Assembly: GCF_003002815.1 (NCBI RefSeq) | Contig: NZ_PVTF01000004.1 | Location: forward strand, 372,001-436,000 | Direction: 5' to 3' | Origin: Umezawaea tangerina | Lineage (GTDB): Bacteria; Actinomycetota; Actinomycetes; Mycobacteriales; Pseudonocardiaceae | DNA length: 64,000 bases | Shown here: piece after piece, positions 1 to 8,139 of the stretch | Layout: each line of letters starts with the position of its first letter | Numbering within the stretch: position 1 is the first letter of the stretch | Notes under the pieces: generated by a model | What the model was told of the DNA's origin: nothing | The model's input: only the letters and a program-made list of their open reading frames with translations | Database searches by the model: none | Position numbers and translations under genes: made by a program

Positions 1-295
1 CCTGCTGCTTCACCGCCCATCCGCGTTTGCGGGCCGCGGCGAAGATGGCCCCCGACCTGACGAGTGCGGTAACAAAACCCAGCCCGTATCCGAGAAGCTG
101 GTGGAAGAGGCGTTCCGACACCGCACCGGATACCCCGTTCTCGCGGAAGTGCTGGTGGATCTGCACATCCGTGTTCAACCGCCGCTGTTCGTCCACGTCC
201 GGCGCCAGGTAGTCCGCGACGTCGTGGACGGCCAGCTCCGCCAGGGGCGACAGGTCCACTCCCGGCTCTCGAGGCTCCTCGAGAAGACCACCCAT
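1..295 (-). CDS. Partial sigma-70-like protein, paralogue of the gene at 1488-2243
   Basis: The gene runs off the left edge, so only the first 98 residues are visible, starting with ATG at 295. I recognise it only through its neighbour: it aligns from end to end with the N-terminus of the protein at 1488-2243, sharing HQHFRE (residues 47-52), LLGYGL (67-72) and the LVRSG/IFA block (79-85), about half of all positions by eye. That paralogue carries a C-terminal sigma region-4-like helix-turn-helix, so this copy is probably also sigma-like, but its own DNA-binding part is outside the window. The upstream 413 bases are unusually AT-rich and presumably hold its promoter. Function is not established; a frameshift or truncation beyond the edge cannot be excluded. 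Confidence 0.7.
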   Translation of the reverse strand, partial: MGGLLEEPREPGVDLSPLAELAVHDVADYLAPDVDEQRRLNTDVQIHQHFRENGVSGAVSERLFHQLLGYGLGFVTALVRSGAIFAAARKRGWAVKQQ

Positions 296-708
296 CGACA
301 TGTCCCAACGTTGATGATGTTTTCGTCTTCACCTATGTCATGTCGCAGGAGAAGACCAACCTCACTGGATTTCCACACGCAAATGCAGCTATAGGGGATT
401 CAAATGCTTACCGGGGTAGAACGGGCGTGCGCCATCAGAACAACGAAGCCGAGACTGATAAGTATCGAAACTACATCGTCCTCATAGAGGCGCACGCTTT
501 GACCAGAAGCGCATCAGCAGTATGCCATTCTGCGACATGGATTGCCATAAGGATCCGCAGTTGTGCGGATTGTGCCCCTATCGACCACCGGGACGGGCGT
601 CTGACAATGCACAACGTCGTTATTGGTGAGTAAGGACCACTCGAAAGAGTGAATTCACCCGAAAATCGGGACACCGGACGTACCCGCCACCCGGAAGGCG
701 GCGGCGGG
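296..708. other. AT-rich intergenic region between the two sigma-like loci
   Basis: This 413-base gap is clearly richer in A and T than the rest of the window. It must contain the promoter of the gene reading left from 295 and the end of the sigD transcript. Two small hairpins lie just past the sigD stop: CACTC/GAGTG at 638-651 and CCCGA/TCGGG at 658-670, a possible weak terminator. A 97-codon plus-strand frame crosses the gap but has codon use unlike a real gene here. No anti-sigma-D (RsdA-like) gene is visible, although one follows sigD in mycobacteria. Confidence 0.5.
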
Positions 709-1488
709 TCACTCGCGATCCAGGACGTCCTCGGGGCTGAGCACCTTGCGCAGGCGGGTGAGAGCGCGGTGCTGGGCCACGCGCACGGCACCGGGGGTGG
801 AGCCGACGGCGTCGGCGGTCTCCTCGGCGGACAGGCCGACGACGATCCTCAGCAGCAGGATCTCGCGCTGCTTGTCGGGGAGCACCTTCAGCAGCGACGC
901 CATCTCGCGGGACAGCTCGCCGCGCATGGCGCGCTGCTCGGGACCGGCCTCCTGCTCGGGACCGTCCGGCACGTCCGGGACGGGCTCGGAGCGGTTGCGG
1001 GCCGACGCCCGGTGCGAGTCGGCGACCTTGTGCGCGGCGATGCCGTACACGAACGCCAGGAACGGGCGCCCCTGGTCGCGGTAGGACGGCAGGGCCGTCA
1101 GCACACCGAGGCAGACCTCCTGGGCGACGTCGTCCGCCGAGGCGAACGAGCGCTCCTGGCGTCCGATCCTGGCCCGGCAGTAGCGGACCACGAGCGGCCG
1201 GATGGAGCCGAGCAGGCGCTCCACGGCCGGTCGGTCGCCGCTGATCGCCAGCGCGACCTCGGCGGCCAGGTCGTCCGGGCGCGCGGAGAGCACGGCGACC
1301 GAGGGCTCCGCCGCGGGCACGATCTTGACCGTCGCCGCGCGGGCGACCAGCTCGTCGAGCTTGCTGCCGTGGGCGCGCTTGGCCAGGCTCGCGGCACCCG
1401 CCTCACCCAGGGAGGAGCTGTCGAGGGTGGACTCCCCGTCGACGATCCTGCGGTGCCGCTCGGCGGTCACGTCGATGGACGACGACAT
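709..1488 (-). CDS. sigD: RNA polymerase sigma factor SigD (ECF-type, ShbA/SigD group)
   Basis: This is a 259-residue sigma factor of the actinobacterial SigD type. The core matches what I recall of M. tuberculosis SigD: RPLVVRYCRARIG, then region 2 (DDVAQEVCLGVLTALPSYRD, FLAFVYGIAAHKVADSHR, about residues 118-160), then region 4 (KQREILLLRIVVGLSAEETA, VGSTPGAVRVAQHRALTRL, about 205-250). The ATG at 1488 shares one base with the stop of the upstream sigma-like gene (TGATG), so the two are translationally coupled. With this start there are roughly 80 residues before the conserved core, longer than mycobacterial SigD; an internal start is possible. In related actinobacteria this sigma directs housekeeping or stationary-phase genes. 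No anti-sigma gene follows it. Confidence 0.9.
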   Translation of the reverse strand: MSSSIDVTAERHRRIVDGESTLDSSSLGEAGAASLAKRAHGSKLDELVARAATVKIVPAAEPSVAVLSARPDDLAAEVALAISGDRPAVERLLGSIRPLVVRYCRARIGRQERSFASADDVAQEVCLGVLTALPSYRDQGRPFLAFVYGIAAHKVADSHRASARNRSEPVPDVPDGPEQEAGPEQRAMRGELSREMASLLKVLPDKQREILLLRIVVGLSAEETADAVGSTPGAVRVAQHRALTRLRKVLSPEDVLDRE

Positions 1489-2243
1489 CACAGACCACCT
1501 TCGCGGCTGAGGTAACGGCGGGCCACCGCGCGCGCCCGCGAGATGCGGACCTCCACGGTGTGGGGCTTGAGCCGCATCAACTCTCCGATCTCGGCGGGGC
1601 TGTACCCGCCGCGCACGAGCTCCAGCAGCGCGCCGTCGCTGTGCCCGATGTGCTTGAACAGTGAATCCAGCACCGCCTGCGTGACCACGGTGTCCTCGGC
1701 GGACTGGTCGCCGTGCAGCTGGTCGACCGTCGACCACGCGTCCATCAGCTCGACGTCCACCCACTCCCGCCTGCCCCGCTGCCACCTGCGGTAGGTGTTG
1801 GGGAAGCTCAGGACGCAGGCGTTCGAGTAGTACTGCTTGAGGGACAGGCCGTCGTAGGGCGACCAGCGGCCGCCGATCAGACCGCGGTCGCGGAACATCT
1901 CGAAGCCGTCCCAGACGACCTCGCTGGACAGGTCCTCGACGTCGTCGTGCGGCACCTTCTGCCGCATGACGCCCCAGCCGTTCTTGCCCGAGCTGGCGAA
2001 GATCCCGCCGGAGCGCACCAGGCCCTTGACGAACTCCAGCCCGTAGCCGAGCAGCTGGTTCAGGACCATCTGGGACACCCCACCGGTGAGTCCGCGTTCG
2101 CGGAAGTGCTGGTGCAGGAGCATGTCCACCCGGACCCGGTGCGCGTCGTCCGCGCCCGACCGGAAGTAGTGGTCGACGTCGTGGGTGGAGAGTTCCCCTA
2201 AAACCGGGTCGCCCGGCTCCTGGGACCCCTCGAGAAAACCCAT
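1488..2243 (-). CDS. Sigma-70-like protein with divergent region 2, coupled to sigD
   Basis: The 251-residue protein ends in a clear sigma region-4-type helix-turn-helix (about residues 190-245, GYSPAEIGELMRLKPHTVEV then RISRARAVARRYL). Its middle (about 100-165, DDVEDLSSEVVWDGFEMF then a Trp/Arg-rich stretch) resembles region 2 with the usual acidic DxxQE-like core. The first 95 residues are an extra domain shared with the truncated paralogue at the window's left end. The gene overlaps sigD by one base, so the two proteins are made together. It may be a true sigma factor, a SigD accessory subunit, or a one-component regulator that kept a sigma fold; the sequence does not decide. I do not recognise a named gene. 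Confidence 0.75.
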   Translation of the reverse strand: MGFLEGSQEPGDPVLGELSTHDVDHYFRSGADDAHRVRVDMLLHQHFRERGLTGGVSQMVLNQLLGYGLEFVKGLVRSGGIFASSGKNGWGVMRQKVPHDDVEDLSSEVVWDGFEMFRDRGLIGGRWSPYDGLSLKQYYSNACVLSFPNTYRRWQRGRREWVDVELMDAWSTVDQLHGDQSAEDTVVTQAVLDSLFKHIGHSDGALLELVRGGYSPAEIGELMRLKPHTVEVRISRARAVARRYLSREGGL

Positions 2244-2321
2244 CCACCGATCCCTACGTAGACACGTCCGCTGCCTTCACTGGTACCAATGTCGTCGAAT
2301 AACACTTTCCTCACAAGATTC

Positions 2322-2339
2322 ACGAAAGAAAATTTTCGT
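2322..2339 (-). terminator. Possible terminator of the methyltransferase gene
   Basis: ACGAAA (2322-2327) and TTTCGT (2334-2339) form a short A/T-rich hairpin that starts at the stop codon of the methyltransferase gene reading leftward. The stem is weak but the A/T run is rare in this genome. Confidence 0.35.
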
Positions 2340-3070
2340 CACGCTGGGCGACGGGCCATCACGTGGAGTCGCGCCGCCACGTCCCGCAGCGGAGACCTCG
2401 TCGCGGCCGCCAGCTCCAGCTCCGCGAGCGCCTCCGCGGCGCCGGGGTTCGACTCCAGCACAGAGCCCGGCACCAGGTCGGACACCACGCCGTAGCCCTG
2501 CAGCAGCTCGACCTTCAGCCCGGCGCCGAGCACCAGCGCCTCCAGGCCCGCGATGTCGAACCGGCGCAGCAGCGGGTCCTTGGTCCCGGCCAACTGACCG
2601 GCGGCATCGTCGAGCAGCCTGCGGGCGTCGACCAGCCTGCCCGCGATCGCCCGGTGCAGCACCGCCGCGAACCGGTTCGCCACCAGCACGGACACCGCGC
2701 CACCGGGGGCGGCGGCGGCTCCGAGGGCCAGGGCGGCCACGGCGGCGTCGTCGACGATCTCCAGCAGCCCGTGCCCCAGCACCAGGTCCGCCTCGCCCTC
2801 GGCGGCCAGGTCGCCCAGCGCGTCGGTGTCGCCCTGGATCGCCGTGATGCGGTCCGGCACGCCCGCCTCGCGCGCGCGGCGGTGCAGCGTCGCCAGCGCG
2901 TTCGGGCTCGGCTCGATCACCGTGACCGCGCAGCCGGCCACGGCGAGGGGCACCGCCCACACGCCCGTGCCGCCGCCGACGTCGAGCACCCTGGGCGCTT
3001 CCCCGCCCCGGCGCTCCCGCGCGGCGATCAGCTCGGCGTCGAGCACCCTGTGCACAGCGTCCGGTCGCAT
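2339..3070 (-). CDS. Class I SAM-dependent methyltransferase
   Basis: The 243-residue protein has the Rossmann SAM-binding motif I early on (VLDVGGGTGVWAVPLA, about residues 28-43), an acidic motif II ending beta-2 (VTVIEPSPNAL), a motif III-like GDTDALGDL and a LVLGHGLLEIVDD segment, all typical of class I methyltransferases of the UbiE/SmtA kind. The C-terminal half (about 150-243) probably forms the substrate cap. ATG at 3070 is preferred over an in-frame codon at 3106 because homology begins near MRPDAVHRVLD. It is divergent from the ParA-like gene, with about 98 bases between them. The substrate is unknown. Confidence 0.85.
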   Translation of the reverse strand: MRPDAVHRVLDAELIAARERRGGEAPRVLDVGGGTGVWAVPLAVAGCAVTVIEPSPNALATLHRRAREAGVPDRITAIQGDTDALGDLAAEGEADLVLGHGLLEIVDDAAVAALALGAAAAPGGAVSVLVANRFAAVLHRAIAGRLVDARRLLDDAAGQLAGTKDPLLRRFDIAGLEALVLGAGLKVELLQGYGVVSDLVPGSVLESNPGAAEALAELELAAATRSPLRDVAARLHVMARRPA

Positions 3071-3130
3071 GGTCGTAGAGCGTAGAGCGTGGTACCGACA
3101 GCGCACGCCGACCGATGGCGGCCGACGAAG

Positions 3131-3161
3131 TTCGGAACAGATCTGGTAAAGACCGTAGGCT
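3131..3161 (+). promoter_or_regulatory. Likely leaderless promoter of the ParA-like gene
   Basis: TAGGCT at 3156-3161 lies exactly 7 bases before the GTG at 3169, the arrangement expected when transcription begins at the start codon. TTCGGA at 3131-3136 is a possible -35 with a 19-base spacer. Confidence 0.5.
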
Positions 3162-3168
3162 GCACCCC

Positions 3169-4011
3169 GTGCATACGGTCGCAGTGCTGAGCCTCAAGGG
3201 TGGCGTGGGCAAGACGACGGTGGCGCTCGGTCTCGCCTCGGCCGCGCTCCGCCGTGGCGTGCGGACGCTGGTGATCGATCTGGATCCGCAGTGCAACGCC
3301 ACGTCGACCCTGGAACCCGCCGAGACCGAGGCGTCCATCTACGACGTCCTGCGGGAACCCACCCTCGAGGTCCTGGAGAGAGCGGTCGCGCCGAGCACGT
3401 GGGGCGAGGGCGTCGACGTCCTCTCCGGTTCCGAGGACGCGGAGTCGCTGAACCACCCCGACCCCGGCCAGACCCGGCTGGGCAGGCTGCGCGAGGCCCT
3501 GACCCTGATCAAGGACCGCGACGACGACTACCCCTACCAGCTCGTGCTGCTCGACTGCCCGCCGTCGCTTGGCCAGCTGACCCGGTCGGCGCTCGTCGCC
3601 GCGGACCGCGCGCTGCTGATCACCGAGCCGACCATGTTCGCGGTCGCGGGCGTGCAGCGGGCGTTCGAGGCCGTCCAGAACGAGCGGGAGAACAACGCCG
3701 ACCTGCAACCGCTGGGCGTCGTGGTGAACCGGGTCCGGCCGCGCTCGCACGAGCACCAGTTCCGCATCGAGGAGCTGCGCGACATCTTCGGCCCGCTGGT
3801 GATGCCCGTGGCGCTGCCGGACCGGCTGGCCGTCCAGCAGGCGCAGGGCGCGTGCATGCCGATCCACGAGTGGGGCACGCCCGGCGCCCGCGAGGTCGCG
3901 CTGGCGTTCAACCTGCTGCTGGCACGGGTGCTGCGGGTCAGCCGCAGCCGCCGCCGCGCGGTGCACCAGGACTTCGACGACGAGGAGATCCAGGAGGCGG
4001 TCGACGCGTGA
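3169..4011 (+). CDS. ParA/MinD-family P-loop ATPase (orphan)
   Basis: The 280-residue protein opens with a deviant Walker A motif (SLKGGVGKTT, about residues 7-16) with the signature first lysine, followed by the Walker A'/switch I region IDLDPQCNAT and Walker B LLDCPPSLG, the set that defines ParA/Soj ATPases. GTG at 3169 is chosen because a TAGGCT box sits 7 bases upstream and the Walker motif then begins near residue 7, as usual. No ParB gene or parS-like site is next to it, so it is not the chromosomal parAB locus. Its stop overlaps the start of the LysE-family gene by 4 bases, and that gene overlaps nei2. An orphan role in protein or cargo positioning is possible; the partner is unknown. 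Confidence 0.85.
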   Translation: MHTVAVLSLKGGVGKTTVALGLASAALRRGVRTLVIDLDPQCNATSTLEPAETEASIYDVLREPTLEVLERAVAPSTWGEGVDVLSGSEDAESLNHPDPGQTRLGRLREALTLIKDRDDDYPYQLVLLDCPPSLGQLTRSALVAADRALLITEPTMFAVAGVQRAFEAVQNERENNADLQPLGVVVNRVRPRSHEHQFRIEELRDIFGPLVMPVALPDRLAVQQAQGACMPIHEWGTPGAREVALAFNLLLARVLRVSRSRRRAVHQDFDDEEIQEAVDA

Positions 4012-4643
4012 GCCCGGCCGCCCTGCTCGCGTTCACCGCCACGGCGGTGCTGCTCACGGTCACGCCGGGCCTGGACACCATGATGCTGCTGCGCATGGTG
4101 CTCGGCGGCGGGCGCAGGGCGGGCGTGTTCGGCGGTCTCGGCACCACGCTCGGCTGCCTGGTCTGGGGCGCGGCGAGCATCGCCGGTCTCACGGCGCTGC
4201 TGGTCGCCTCCCGGTTCGCCTACGACGTGCTGCGCTGGGCGGGCGCGCTGTACCTGCTGTGGCTGGGCGGCTCGGCCCTGTGGCGGTCGTGGCGCGGGCG
4301 CGCTGGCGAGGACCGGGCCGCCACGCGGCCGACCACGCCGCCGCGGGCGTTGCGGATCGGCTTCACCACGAACGTGCTCAACCCCAAGATCGGCGTGTTC
4401 TACCTGAGCCTGCTCCCCCAGTTCCTGCCCACCGACTCCGGCTCGACGGGTTGGGCGGTGCTCCTGGTGGGCATCCACGTCGGCGTGGGGCAGATCTGGC
4501 AGCTCGTCGTCGTGGGGCTCGCGGGCCGCGCGGCCGTCGTGCTGACCAGACCAGGGGTGCGGCTGTGGACCGAGCGGCTCACGGCGTCCGTGCTCATCGG
4601 CTTCGGTGTGAAAGTGGCGTTCGCCGGCAGTGCCCGAGGGTGA
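4008..4643 (+). CDS. LysE/RhtB-family amino-acid exporter
   Basis: The 211-residue membrane protein has about six hydrophobic segments and the family's N-terminal signature (TVTPGLDTMMLLRMVLGGGR, about residues 17-36) followed by a glycine-rich GVFGGLGTTLGCLVWG segment, and the central FTTNVLNPKIGVFYLSLLPQF motif (about 120-140). Such proteins export amino acids or derivatives across the cytoplasmic membrane. GTG at 4008 overlaps the ParA-like stop by 4 bases (GTGA), and the 3' end overlaps the nei2 start by 14 bases, so the three genes form one tightly packed transcript. The substrate cannot be read from sequence. Confidence 0.88.
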   Translation: MSPAALLAFTATAVLLTVTPGLDTMMLLRMVLGGGRRAGVFGGLGTTLGCLVWGAASIAGLTALLVASRFAYDVLRWAGALYLLWLGGSALWRSWRGRAGEDRAATRPTTPPRALRIGFTTNVLNPKIGVFYLSLLPQFLPTDSGSTGWAVLLVGIHVGVGQIWQLVVVGLAGRAAVVLTRPGVRLWTERLTASVLIGFGVKVAFAGSARG

Positions 4644-5427
4644 CACGGTCTTCCTCGCGGGCCACCGCCTCGACGAGGCGCTGGCCGGCAAGACGCTGCT
4701 GCGGGCCGAGCTGCGGCACCCCCGGCTCGTCACCAACGACCTGACGGGCCGCACCGTGCTCGGTGTGCGCTCGGTCGGCAAGCACCTGCTCACCCGCTTC
4801 TCCGGCGACCTGAGCCTGCACAGCCACTTCCGCATGGACGGCGCCTGGCACCTCTACCGCCCCGGCCAGAAGTGGCAGCGGCCCGCCCACCAGGTGCGGG
4901 CGATCCTGGAGGTCGACGACCGGTTCGCCATCGGTTTCGCCCTGCACGACCTGGAGCTCGTCCCCACCTCCCAGGAGGACCGGCTCGTCGGCCACCTCGG
5001 CCCCGACCTGCTGGCACCGGACTGGTCCGACGCCCACGCCGCCGAGGCGGCCCGCGCCCTCGCCGCCGCCCCCGACCGCCAGCTGGGCCCGGCCCTGCTG
5101 GACCAGCGGGTCATGGCCGGTGTGGGCAACCTCTACAAGGCCGAGGTCTGCTTCCTGCTGCACGTGTCCCCGTGGGCGCCGGTGTCCGCCGTCGACCCCG
5201 CCGAGGCCGTCCGGCTCGCGCGCAAGCTCCTGCTGGCCAACGCCTGGCACCCGGAGCAGAGCACCACCGGCCAGCTGGGGCGGGGGCGGCAGCACTGGGT
5301 GTTCGAGCGCGGCGGCAAGCCGTGCAGGCGCTGCGGCACCCGGATCAAGGTCGCGACGCAGGGCGACGACCACACCGCCCGCCTCTCCTACTGGTGCCCC
5401 CGCTGCCAGCCGACGCCCTCGCGGTGA
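4630..5427 (+). CDS. DNA glycosylase/AP lyase of the Fpg/Nei family (Nei2 type)
   Basis: The 265-residue enzyme begins MPEGDTV, the family N-terminus in which Pro2 and Glu3 are the catalytic residues after Met removal. Further marks are [10 protein letters not shown], the helix-two-turn-helix ([21 protein letters not shown], about residues 156-176) and a C-terminal Cys4 zinc finger (CRRC ... CPRC, about 237-260). Its sequence resembles mycobacterial Nei2 (Rv3297) more than MutM as I recall them. It excises oxidised pyrimidines and ring-opened purines and nicks the abasic site. The GTG start lies inside the lysE-like gene, indicating coupling. Why a glycosylase is coupled to an exporter and a ParA ATPase is unclear. 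Confidence 0.9.
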   Translation: MPEGDTVFLAGHRLDEALAGKTLLRAELRHPRLVTNDLTGRTVLGVRSVGKHLLTRFSGDLSLHSHFRMDGAWHLYRPGQKWQRPAHQVRAILEVDDRFAIGFALHDLELVPTSQEDRLVGHLGPDLLAPDWSDAHAAEAARALAAAPDRQLGPALLDQRVMAGVGNLYKAEVCFLLHVSPWAPVSAVDPAEAVRLARKLLLANAWHPEQSTTGQLGRGRQHWVFERGGKPCRRCGTRIKVATQGDDHTARLSYWCPRCQPTPSR

Positions 5428-5482
5428 CCGGCCGTTCCCGCTGGTTAGGGTTGTCGGGACGTCTACTCCCGGAGGTTGTTCG

Positions 5483-6514
5483 GTGCTCTACGAGCGCGTG
5501 GTCCGCAAGGCCTTGTTCCGCATGCACGGCGGCGACGCGGAACGGGTGCACGAGACCACCCTCGGCCTGCTCTCCCGGCTCAGCCCCGCACTCCGGTTCA
5601 GCACCGGCGTCCGCGACGAGCACACCGCCTTCGGCCTCCGCTTCCCCAACCGCGTCGGCCTAGCGGCGGGCGTCGACAAGGACGGCCGCGCCCTCCCCGC
5701 CTGGGCCGCGCTCGGCTTCGGCTTCGTCGAGGTCGGCACCGTCACCCGCCACCCCCAACCGGGCAACCCCCACCCCCGCCTGTTCCGCCTCCGCGAGAGC
5801 GAGGCGATCATCAACCGCATGGGCTTCAACAACGCCGGCGCCCAAGCCCTCGCCGCCCGCCTTGACCGCCTCGGCCCCCTCCGCACCCCTCTCGGCATCA
5901 GCCTCGGCAAGTCCAAGGTCACCCCCGTCGAGGACGCCGTCGAGGACTACTGCACCTCCCTGCGCGCCCTCTACCGCCACGGCGACTACTTCGCCATCAA
6001 CATCAGCTCCCCCAACACCCCCGGCCTGCGCGGCCTCCAGGACAAGACCGCGCTGACGGAGCTGCTGAGCGAACTCACCACCACCGCCACCACCCTCGCC
6101 CACGGCACCCCCCGCAAACCCATCCTCGTGAAGATCGCCCCCGACCTCACCGACGACGCCATCGCCGAGCTGCTGGAGGTGTGCGCCCACCACCAGGTCA
6201 ACGGCCTCATCGCCACCAACACCACCCTCACCAGAACCGGCCTCGCCCCCTCCGACCAGCCCCTCGCCGCAGAAGCAGGCGGCCTCAGCGGCCGCCCCCT
6301 CACCGAACGCGCCCGCGAGGTCGTCTCCTTCATCAGCAAGGAAACGAACGGCACCCTCCCCATCATCGGCGCAGGCGGCATCTCCACCCCCGACGACGCC
6401 CTCCGCATGCTCGACGCGGGCGCCACCCTCCTCCAGCTCTACACCGGCTTCATCTACCACGGCCCAGGCCTCATCAGAACCATCAACAAAACCCTGCGCA
6501 CCCACGCCAGCTAG
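5483..6514 (+). CDS. pyrD: Quinone-dependent dihydroorotate dehydrogenase (class 2)
   Basis: The 343-residue flavoprotein oxidises dihydroorotate to orotate, passing electrons to the quinone pool at the cytoplasmic membrane. The N-terminal helices (about residues 1-40) are the membrane-docking extension of class 2 enzymes. Conserved blocks are [12 protein letters not shown] (about 59-70), the [20 protein letters not shown] stretch, NRMGFNNAG, the catalytic-serine loop [11 protein letters not shown], and the FMN-phosphate site GAGGIST ... [11 protein letters not shown] near the end. A strong GGAGG at 5471-5475 sits 7 bases before GTG 5483. A uracil permease gene converges on it, so both pyrimidine routes lie side by side. 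Confidence 0.95.
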   Translation: MLYERVVRKALFRMHGGDAERVHETTLGLLSRLSPALRFSTGVRDEHTAFGLRFPNRVGLAAGVDKDGRALPAWAALGFGFVEVGTVTRHPQPGNPHPRLFRLRESEAIINRMGFNNAGAQALAARLDRLGPLRTPLGISLGKSKVTPVEDAVEDYCTSLRALYRHGDYFAINISSPNTPGLRGLQDKTALTELLSELTTTATTLAHGTPRKPILVKIAPDLTDDAIAELLEVCAHHQVNGLIATNTTLTRTGLAPSDQPLAAEAGGLSGRPLTERAREVVSFISKETNGTLPIIGAGGISTPDDALRMLDAGATLLQLYTGFIYHGPGLIRTINKTLRTHAS

Positions 6515-6619
6515 CAGGCAGGCGAAGCTGGAAACAGCAAACAACCTGCCCGCCCAACCCAGTTGGAAGTAGCACACAACCTGCCCAACAACGCTGGAAG
6601 CGAGCGCGCTCGTCCGCTA
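6515..6619. repeat. Imperfect direct repeats after pyrD
   Basis: Two to three imperfect copies of a roughly 36-base unit follow the pyrD stop. Each holds a (GC)TGGAA ... ACAACCTGCCC pattern; copies start near 6530 and 6562, with a partial third near 6592. There is no coding signal. Confidence 0.5.
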
Positions 6620-6740
6620 GTGCGGTCGGCTTGACTTGGGGTTTTTGGGCTTAAACTTGCGGCGGCGGGCAGGCTCTACCACCTGCCCTTTTTCGCCCGA
6701 CGAAGCCCAAAAAAGGGGCCCCAAGTCAAGCCGACCGCAC
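6620..6740. terminator. Large nested inverted repeat between pyrD and the uracil permease gene
   Basis: A perfect 22-base inverted repeat (6620-6641 with 6719-6740, core GGCTTGACTTGGGG) encloses a second pair (TTTTTGGGCTT at 6642-6652 with AAGCCCAAAAA at 6703-6713). At the centre is a hairpin GGGCAGG (6667-6673)/CCTGCCC (6682-6688) followed by a T run to 6693. The inner hairpin plus T run looks like an intrinsic terminator for pyrD; the outer arms would serve both converging transcripts. Confidence 0.65.
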
Positions 6741-6754
6741 CCGGAGACAGCTGT

Positions 6755-6827
6755 AGCGACACCCCCGAAGACCGCGGACAGCGACACCCCCGGAGACCGC
6801 GGTTAGCGACACCTCCGGAGACCACCG
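6755..6827. repeat. Three tandem copies of a 25-base repeat
   Basis: The unit AGCGACACCCCCGGAGACCG begins at 6755, 6780 and 6805, an exact 25-base period with one to three differences between copies. It lies just past the 3' end of the uracil permease gene. No protein or structural role is evident. Confidence 0.75.
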
Positions 6828-6885
6828 CACCGACACCGCGGCGACACCCACGACGCCTCCCATACCCGGTATCGAAACCCCACCC

Positions 6886-8139
6886 TCAAGGCCTCCGAGC
6901 CGCCCGAAGCCACCTCATCACCGGGTGCAGGATCACGATCAACAGCGACCCCCACACCAGCCCGCCCATCGCCATGTCCCCGAGCTTCATCGTCAGGTCC
7001 CCCACCCCCGCCACCAGCGCCGCCCCTCCCACCATCGCGTTGGCCGGGTTGGTCAGGTCGACCCCGTTCTCCATCCAGATCCGGACCCCGATCAGCCCGA
7101 TCACCCCGTACAGCACCAGGGTCGCTCCTCCGAGCACTCCAGGCGGGATCGTCGCCAGTGCCGCGGTGAACTTCGGCGAGAACGCCAGCAGCACCGCTCC
7201 GCAGGCCGCGAACGCGCACGCCGCCGTCGAGTACACCTTCGTCACGGCCATCACCCCGATGTTCTCGGAGTAGGTGGTCGTCCCGCTGCCGCCGCCCAGT
7301 CCGGCCAGCAGGGTCGACACGCCGTTCGCGATGATCGAGTCGCCGATGCTCCCGTCCAGGTCCCGCCCGGTCAGCGTCGCCACGGCTTTCACGTGCCCGA
7401 CGTTCTCCGCGACCAGGACGATCACGACCGGCAGGAACATCAGGGTCACCGAGGGCCGCACCTCGGGTGTCCGGAAGTCGGGGAGGCCGAACCAGGCGGC
7501 GGTGCGCAGCGCCTGGATCCGCTCGTCCGCGATGAACCCCAGGAGCCCGCCCAGCCCCCATCCGACGAGCACGCCGAACAGCACGGACAGCCGGAACACC
7601 AGTCCGCGGCCGAGGATGCCGCCGAGCAGGATCAGGCCCATCGTCACAGCCGCCAGCAGCGGTTGCCTGGAGAACGGCTCGGTGGCCGAGTGGGACAGGT
7701 TGAGGCCGATCAGGATCACCACGGCGCCGCTCACGACCGGCGGCATCACCGAGTCGATCAGCCGGACGCCGAGCGCCTTCACGGCGATGCCCACCACGAT
7801 CACCAGCAGACCCGCGGAGAGCACTCCGCCGAGCTGGGCGGCGACGCCTTCCTCGCGCGCGGCGACCAGGGGTGCGATGAACGCGAACGACGCGCCGAGG
7901 TAGCTGGGGACCCGGTTGCGGGTCAGCAGGAGGAACAGCAGGGTGCCGACACCGGAGAAGAGGAGCGTCGTGCTGACGGGCAGACCGGTGACAGCGGGCA
8001 CGAGGAGGGTGGCGCTGATCATCGCCACGAGGTGCTGGGCTCCGAAACCGACGGTGAGCGGCCAGCTCAGCCGCTCCTGCGCTGCTACGGCTTCACCGTC
8101 GGTGACCCGACCATCGCCGTGCACGGTCCACAACGCCAC
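6886..8139 (-). CDS. Uracil/xanthine permease, NCS2 (UraA-like) family
   Basis: The 417-residue protein has 12-14 hydrophobic segments and the marks of the nucleobase-cation symporter-2 family: the QHLVAM start of TM1 (about residues 35-40), a long run of short Gly/Ala-rich helices, and the signature substrate region LVAENVGHVKAVATLTGRD with a following GLGGGSGTTTYSENIGVMAVTK (about 245-310) that matches UraA-type carriers. It should import uracil with protons, complementing pyrD, whose gene converges with it. GTG at 8139 is preceded by GGGAGGG about 9 bases upstream. Xanthine or urate cannot be excluded as substrate, but the motif and location favour uracil. Confidence 0.9.
   Translation of the reverse strand: MALWTVHGDGRVTDGEAVAAQERLSWPLTVGFGAQHLVAMISATLLVPAVTGLPVSTTLLFSGVGTLLFLLLTRNRVPSYLGASFAFIAPLVAAREEGVAAQLGGVLSAGLLVIVVGIAVKALGVRLIDSVMPPVVSGAVVILIGLNLSHSATEPFSRQPLLAAVTMGLILLGGILGRGLVFRLSVLFGVLVGWGLGGLLGFIADERIQALRTAAWFGLPDFRTPEVRPSVTLMFLPVVIVLVAENVGHVKAVATLTGRDLDGSIGDSIIANGVSTLLAGLGGGSGTTTYSENIGVMAVTKVYSTAACAFAACGAVLLAFSPKFTAALATIPPGVLGGATLVLYGVIGLIGVRIWMENGVDLTNPANAMVGGAALVAGVGDLTMKLGDMAMGGLVWGSLLIVILHPVMRWLRAARRP

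Noticed and set aside
340-633. 97-codon plus-strand frame in the AT-rich gap
   Set aside because: No ribosome binding site, no high-GC third position and no protein-like hydrophobic pattern.
296-708. Looked for an anti-sigma factor gene (RsdA-like) downstream of sigD
   Set aside because: No minus-strand frame with a transmembrane helix or anti-sigma motif exists between 709 and 295.
3169-4011. Chromosomal parA of a parAB-parS locus
   Set aside because: No parB gene, gidB/rsmG neighbour or parS-like palindrome is present around it.
6620-6740. Inverted repeat considered as the ends of a miniature transposon
   Set aside because: No flanking target duplication was seen, the interior is itself a hairpin with T run, and the position between converging genes suits a terminator better.
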